From JALYXV01 sp963791545 (GTDB lineage Bacteria; Actinomycetota; Acidimicrobiia; Acidimicrobiales; Palsa-688), in the NCBI GenBank assembly GCA_963791545.1, contig CAWBSR010000003.1:124001-188000 (forward strand): a DNA stretch of 64,000 bases, read 5' to 3'. Within the stretch, counting starts at the first letter, position 1; each line of letters opens with the position of its first letter. A program made the position numbers and the translations under genes. The notes under the pieces were generated by a model. The model worked only from the letters and a program-made list of their open reading frames with translations. It had not been told where the DNA came from and made no database searches. This document shows positions 60,320 through 64,000 of this stretch, piece by piece.

Positions 60320-60535
60320 AGACCCGACCCCTTTCCGCTTGCCCCATCAAATTCCCGCAGGAGAGTTACTACTCCGTTGCCGGTGGGGAATCAATGGGCG
60401 GGGGCCGCGTCTATGCGATCGGTCCCAATACGGCCCCGGCGATGTATCCCGCGGGGGCGGGGCCGCGACCCGGGCCGGCGGCGGGTCACGCCGGTGTCAC
60501 GGGCCGGGGTCAGGCCGACGTTGGCGAGGCTGGCG

Positions 60536-60847
60536 TCAGGCCCGGCCGGCCACGCCGTGGGCGGGGAGCAGGAAATCGGGCTCCTCGTCAGGCACCACCG
60601 CGACCACAGGACCGGTGGCCCACAGCCCGATGCGGCTATGACCGCCATCCTCGCCCAGCAGCCAGAAGAAACGAACCGGCTCGCCCACCGCCACCGGGCT
60701 CATGCGCTGGAAACGGTACCAACGACCGACGGGAATTCTCTGGGCCGCCTGACCGGACTCGTGGATCCGCCGGAAGCGCTTCTCACGCTCCCGCACCTCA
60801 TAGATGCTGTTGGCGGTCTCGAAGATCATATGGGTAGGTATCGGCAC
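60536..60847 (-). CDS. Conserved-looking small protein of unknown function
   Basis: A protein of about 103 residues, starting GTG 60847 or ATG 60829. It reads MIFETANSIYEVREREKRFR, then GQAAQRIPVGRWYRFQRM and PVAVGEPVRFFWLLGEDG, an alternating strand pattern suggesting a small beta domain. Good codon use and no overlap with another gene support it. No motif is recognised. It lies alone between the flavoprotein and the antiporter genes, in the same direction. Confidence 0.55.
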   Translation of the reverse strand: MPIPTHMIFETANSIYEVREREKRFRRIHESGQAAQRIPVGRWYRFQRMSPVAVGEPVRFFWLLGEDGGHSRIGLWATGPVVAVVPDEEPDFLLPAHGVAGRA

Positions 60848-60902
60848 GGCGGCCGGTAGACCAAAGCCTACCCCTACTCACGGCTTTCTACTCAAGCCCG
60901 GC

Positions 60903-63140
60903 TCAGGGGGGGGTGGCGCCGGTCCTCCGCACCCAGCGCTCAAGGCCCCGGCCGTCGTCGTCGCCGGCCGCCCGGACCACCAAAACAACGGTGTGAGCAG
61001 CCGCCGCCAGTTGCTGACCCCGGGCCGCGCCGGCCTCGTCGACCGCCATGACGATCAGGCTGGCCCCCGTTCCGGCCACGGCATCGTCGAGCGACTCGTC
61101 GCCGCGACCGGTGACCTGGGCGTCGAGCCGGCCCTTTAGGTCCCCGGCCCGATCCTCGGCCTGGCGGCTCAGCTTGCGGGAGTTGGTCTCGGGGATGAGC
61201 CGGAGAGACGAATGGCGGGAAAAGGCGATCCGGGCCGCCAGCTCCAGCGCCGCGGCGCCACTGGCGCCGTCCTGCACGATCACCGCGACCGGTCCCTGGG
61301 TGGTCCCGGCAACGACGGCCGCCCGAGGATCGTTTGGCTCCCGGGGCCCCCGGTCGGCGGGGGCGCTCGGGTCCACGACGAAGACCACCTCGGCCGGGGT
61401 GTCCTGCAGGAGCTTGCCCATGAAGGCGGCCCCGTCCTCGCCAGGGGCAGCCACCATCACCACATCCGCCTCCACGGCGCGGGCCTGGGCGGCCAGGTCG
61501 CCGCCGACGTCGTCGGAGAACTGGGAGCGCACGACGGAGTGGACGTCGCGCAGCTCGGACCGGCGGGCCAGGATCTTAAGGCGCTCCAGCGTCGCGGCCA
61601 TCTGGGCCAGTTCGGCGCCGATCCCCGTTCCCACCTCGAGGCCCTTGCGCATCTGGCTGAAACTGGTTATCACGAGTTCTCTCGGCGTCTCATCTCCGAT
61701 CACATCGGTGGCGGTGTCGACCAGGTCGTCATCCCCGCCGTCACCCGCGACCATGGCCAGCACCCGGAAGGCATCCATCACCCCGAGGGCGGCCCGCTCG
61801 GCTTCCGCGATGTCGTGATTCAGCTGCTTCTCGGGGTACACGAGGCGCAAAAGGGGCTCGGTCATGATGGTTGTCACGATCGCCATCACGACCAGCATGC
61901 TGAACAGGCTGGTGTCGAGGACCTTGAAACTCAGGCCCACGTTGAGGATGATCAGCTCGGTCAACCCCCGGGTGTTCATGAGGACCCCGATGGCGCCCGC
62001 CTTCCGGGTCGGCATGCCCTGGACCCGGGCCGCGAGGGTGGCCCCGACCAGCTTGCCCCCGATGGCCACCAGCAGGATGAGCGGCAGCTGGGTGAAAGCC
62101 TCCCGGCCCAGGTGCTTGAGGTCGACGCTGAAGCCGGTCACGATGAAGAACAGGGGCAGCAGCAACATGACGCTGACCTGTTCCAGCCGCTCCACGATGT
62201 CGTGGAGGAACTGGGCGGTGTCCTTCCTCGGCATCACCACACCGAAGAGGAAGGCCCCGAAGATCTGATGGATCCCGATGCGCTCGGTGATGAAGGACGA
62301 GAGGAGGAAGCCCACCAGGATGGTGGCGAAGATGTTGGGCGTGAGATGGCCGACCTCGCGGTAGCGCTTGGCCAGCTTCTCCAGGAGCGGTTTGACGACG
62401 ATGAACATGAAGGCGACGTAGGCCGCCGACTCCAGCAGGATCTTGGGGAGCTCCAAGCCGCCACTGGACTTGATGATGGCCAGCACCAGGGCCAGGAGCG
62501 ACCAGGCGACCACGTCGTCGACGGCGGCGCAGGCCAGCGCCAGCGCGCCGATCTCGGTGCGGTACATCCTCCGCTCGGTGAGGATCCGGGCCAGGACGGG
62601 GAAGGCGGTGATCGACATCGACGCCCCGATGAACATCGCGAATGGGAGGAAGCGGTGGGCCTGGGGCGCCTGGGCGTTGGTGTGGGATTTTTGGATCGCC
62701 GCCGCCAGGAGCATGCCCAGGCCGAAGGGCAGGGCGATGGAGGAGAGGGATATGACGCCGGCGATGCGTTCCTTTCCCCTGATGAGGGTTATGTCGACTT
62801 CAAGGCCAACGATGAACATGAAGATGATGAGGCCGACCTGAGCCAGGATGCCGAGGTAGGGCCGAACGTCGGTCGGGAAGACCCGGGTGGGCAGGTTGCC
62901 GGGAAACAGGCCCAGCAGGCTGGGACCGAGGGCGATGCCGGCGATGATCTCGCCCACCACGGCGGGCTGGCGAATCTTCTTGAACAGCGAGCCGGCCAGG
63001 CGGGCCACGATGATGATGACGGCGATGTCGATGAAGACGATGGCCGTGAGGTCGTCGGTGCTGCGCGGAACGGGCGGCTTCTTGGCGGCCGCCTTGACGA
63101 TCGCCGTGGCAGCTGTGGCCGCCGCCTCCATCAGGACCAT
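60903..63140 (-). CDS. CPA2-family cation/proton antiporter with USP-like C-terminal region
   Basis: A 745-residue protein. The membrane part (residues about 30-440) has 12-13 helices with VVGEIIAGIALGPSLLG, the motif GVISLSSIALPFGLG and the ion-site-type ACAAVDDVVAWSLLALVLA with two adjacent Asp. TRGLTELIILNVGL and YPEK at the end of the membrane part are typical of KefB/NapA-type antiporters. Residues about 470-740 form two alpha/beta domains of the universal-stress type (ITSFSQMRKGLEVG, ADVVMVAAPGEDGAAF, VAVIVQDGASGAAALELAAR) and could sense nucleotides. It should exchange Na+ or K+ for H+ to protect cytoplasmic pH. Confidence 0.9.
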   Translation of the reverse strand: MVLMEAAATAATAIVKAAAKKPPVPRSTDDLTAIVFIDIAVIIIVARLAGSLFKKIRQPAVVGEIIAGIALGPSLLGLFPGNLPTRVFPTDVRPYLGILAQVGLIIFMFIVGLEVDITLIRGKERIAGVISLSSIALPFGLGMLLAAAIQKSHTNAQAPQAHRFLPFAMFIGASMSITAFPVLARILTERRMYRTEIGALALACAAVDDVVAWSLLALVLAIIKSSGGLELPKILLESAAYVAFMFIVVKPLLEKLAKRYREVGHLTPNIFATILVGFLLSSFITERIGIHQIFGAFLFGVVMPRKDTAQFLHDIVERLEQVSVMLLLPLFFIVTGFSVDLKHLGREAFTQLPLILLVAIGGKLVGATLAARVQGMPTRKAGAIGVLMNTRGLTELIILNVGLSFKVLDTSLFSMLVVMAIVTTIMTEPLLRLVYPEKQLNHDIAEAERAALGVMDAFRVLAMVAGDGGDDDLVDTATDVIGDETPRELVITSFSQMRKGLEVGTGIGAELAQMAATLERLKILARRSELRDVHSVVRSQFSDDVGGDLAAQARAVEADVVMVAAPGEDGAAFMGKLLQDTPAEVVFVVDPSAPADRGPREPNDPRAAVVAGTTQGPVAVIVQDGASGAAALELAARIAFSRHSSLRLIPETNSRKLSRQAEDRAGDLKGRLDAQVTGRGDESLDDAVAGTGASLIVMAVDEAGAARGQQLAAAAHTVVLVVRAAGDDDGRGLERWVRRTGATPP

Positions 63141-63280
63141 GCCCCTCCCCCCGCCCGTGGTATCCGCGGATGGTAACCCTGTGGAGGGGGCGATGCACGC
63201 GTTAGGGTGCGATTGGCTAGGAGCGGTATCGGGTCGCCTTCTGGCTGCATCTATCGGGGACGGGCTGCGGGAGGTGCCGG

Positions 63281-64000
63281 GTGGAACGCATTGCTGACTA
63301 CACGCTGTTGCGGTCCCTCGGAGAGGGGAACTACGGCGAGTTTTTCCTGGCCGCCCCCCCGGACCGGCTGAACGTCACCAGCGAGTACGTGGCCGTGAAG
63401 GTGCTGGCCGCCCGCACGTCGGAGGACGCCTTCCGCCGGGCGACCAAGGAGTTGCGCCTGTTCGCGGCAGTGCAGTCGCCGTTTCTGGTGACGTTGTTCG
63501 ACGCCGGCCAGGAGGGCGAGACCTTCTACTACTCGATGGAGTACTTCCCGATGGGGTCACTGGGCTCGCCCAGCCGGCCGCTCAGCCGCGACGAGGTGCT
63601 GCGGGCGGTGGCCAACGCGGCCCGGGCCGCCCATGCCCTGCACGAAGCGGGGATCGTGCACCGGGATATCAAGCCCGGCAACATCATGCTCCACGAGAAC
63701 GGGGCCAAGCTGTCCGACCTCGGGCTGGCGCAGCTGGTGCAGCCTGGGTTGACGGTGACGGGGATGGGGCCGATCGGCAGCGTGGAGTTCATGGACCCCG
63801 GGATCATGAAGGGGGCCCGGGCGTCGCGGGCGTCGGACATCTGGTCGCTCGGAGTGACCCTGCACCGGGGGCTGACCGGTCGCGGCTTGTACGGCGAGCT
63901 GGCCGACAACGAGCCGTTGCTCGTGATGCGCAAAGTGCTGAGCTCGTCGCCGACCATCGACCCGACCCTCGAGGCGGGTGCCGCGGCGCTGGTGGCAGTC
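63281..64000 (+). CDS. Ser/Thr protein kinase, 3' end outside window
   Basis: GTG at 63281 with GGGAGG upstream starts a kinase with Gly loop LRSLGEGNYGEFFLA, Lys about 40 (YVAVKVLA), catalytic loop IVHRDIKPGNIML (Asp about 129) and DLG in place of DFG (KLSDLGLAQ, Asp about 146). The activation segment GPIGSVEFMDPGIMKG is shorter than usual and lacks the common GTPxYMAPE. The gene runs past position 64000; 240 codons are visible. Only the kinase domain is seen, so possible sensor parts are unknown. It is divergent from the antiporter gene. Confidence 0.88.
   Translation, partial: MERIADYTLLRSLGEGNYGEFFLAAPPDRLNVTSEYVAVKVLAARTSEDAFRRATKELRLFAAVQSPFLVTLFDAGQEGETFYYSMEYFPMGSLGSPSRPLSRDEVLRAVANAARAAHALHEAGIVHRDIKPGNIMLHENGAKLSDLGLAQLVQPGLTVTGMGPIGSVEFMDPGIMKGARASRASDIWSLGVTLHRGLTGRGLYGELADNEPLLVMRKVLSSSPTIDPTLEAGAAALVAV

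Overview
The window is high-GC DNA with many GTG starts, tightly overlapping genes, NarL-type two-component systems, Hanks-type Ser/Thr kinases and an FHA protein. This points to an actinobacterium, perhaps an Acidimicrobiia-like lineage. That placement is an inference from gene content and style, because no rRNA or marker gene is present.

Positions 1-26.6 kb form a cell-surface glycan locus. A long minus-strand run (15403 down to 5473, mostly overlapping or closely spaced genes) encodes nucleotide-sugar enzymes: three SDR epimerase/dehydratases (one LegB-like), a CBS-nucleotidyltransferase (PtmE-like), a Gfo/Idh/MocA dehydrogenase, two DegT aminotransferases (one WbpE-like), a WbpD-like acetyltransferase, a YdcF-like protein and a GT4 glycosyltransferase. 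Around it lie a PglC-like initiating phosphoglycosyl transferase, two more GT4 enzymes, two methyltransferases, two deacetylase-fold proteins, a sugar formyltransferase, an AsnB-type amidotransferase, another DegT aminotransferase, another SDR, a polytopic membrane protein, a secreted beta-helix protein and a FemAB-like protein cut by the left edge. A dead acyltransferase fused in frame to an IS3-type orfA marks a scar at 24.8-25.6 kb.

Positions 26.6-32.1 kb hold a MacA/MacB-type export operon with a DUF5666-like membrane protein and a cysteine-motif lipoprotein. Positions 32.4-49.9 kb are the most unusual part. They contain four histidine kinase/response regulator pairs interleaved with small secreted proteins (three intact or nearly intact barrel-type proteins, one damaged copy and one secreted beta-helix protein), an O-methyltransferase, and fragments of recombinases, a response regulator and a MOSC protein. 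Three of the secreted genes are preceded by arrays of GGGAC/GTCCC half-sites with helical spacing, which suggests a shared regulator. At least five genes carry an apparent one-base frameshift, nearly all in G/C runs, so either sequencing error or recent decay is at work.

A tRNA-Ser(GCT) at 50.43 kb sits beside a truncated integrase and closes the accessory region. From 50.75 kb to the right edge there is a chromosomal-looking envelope/signalling block: a lipoprotein, a membrane protein, a Pro/Thr-rich surface protein, an FHA/zinc-ribbon protein and a membrane Ser/Thr kinase on the plus strand; a four-helix membrane protein, a flavoprotein, a small protein and a CPA2 antiporter on the minus strand; then the start of a second Ser/Thr kinase.
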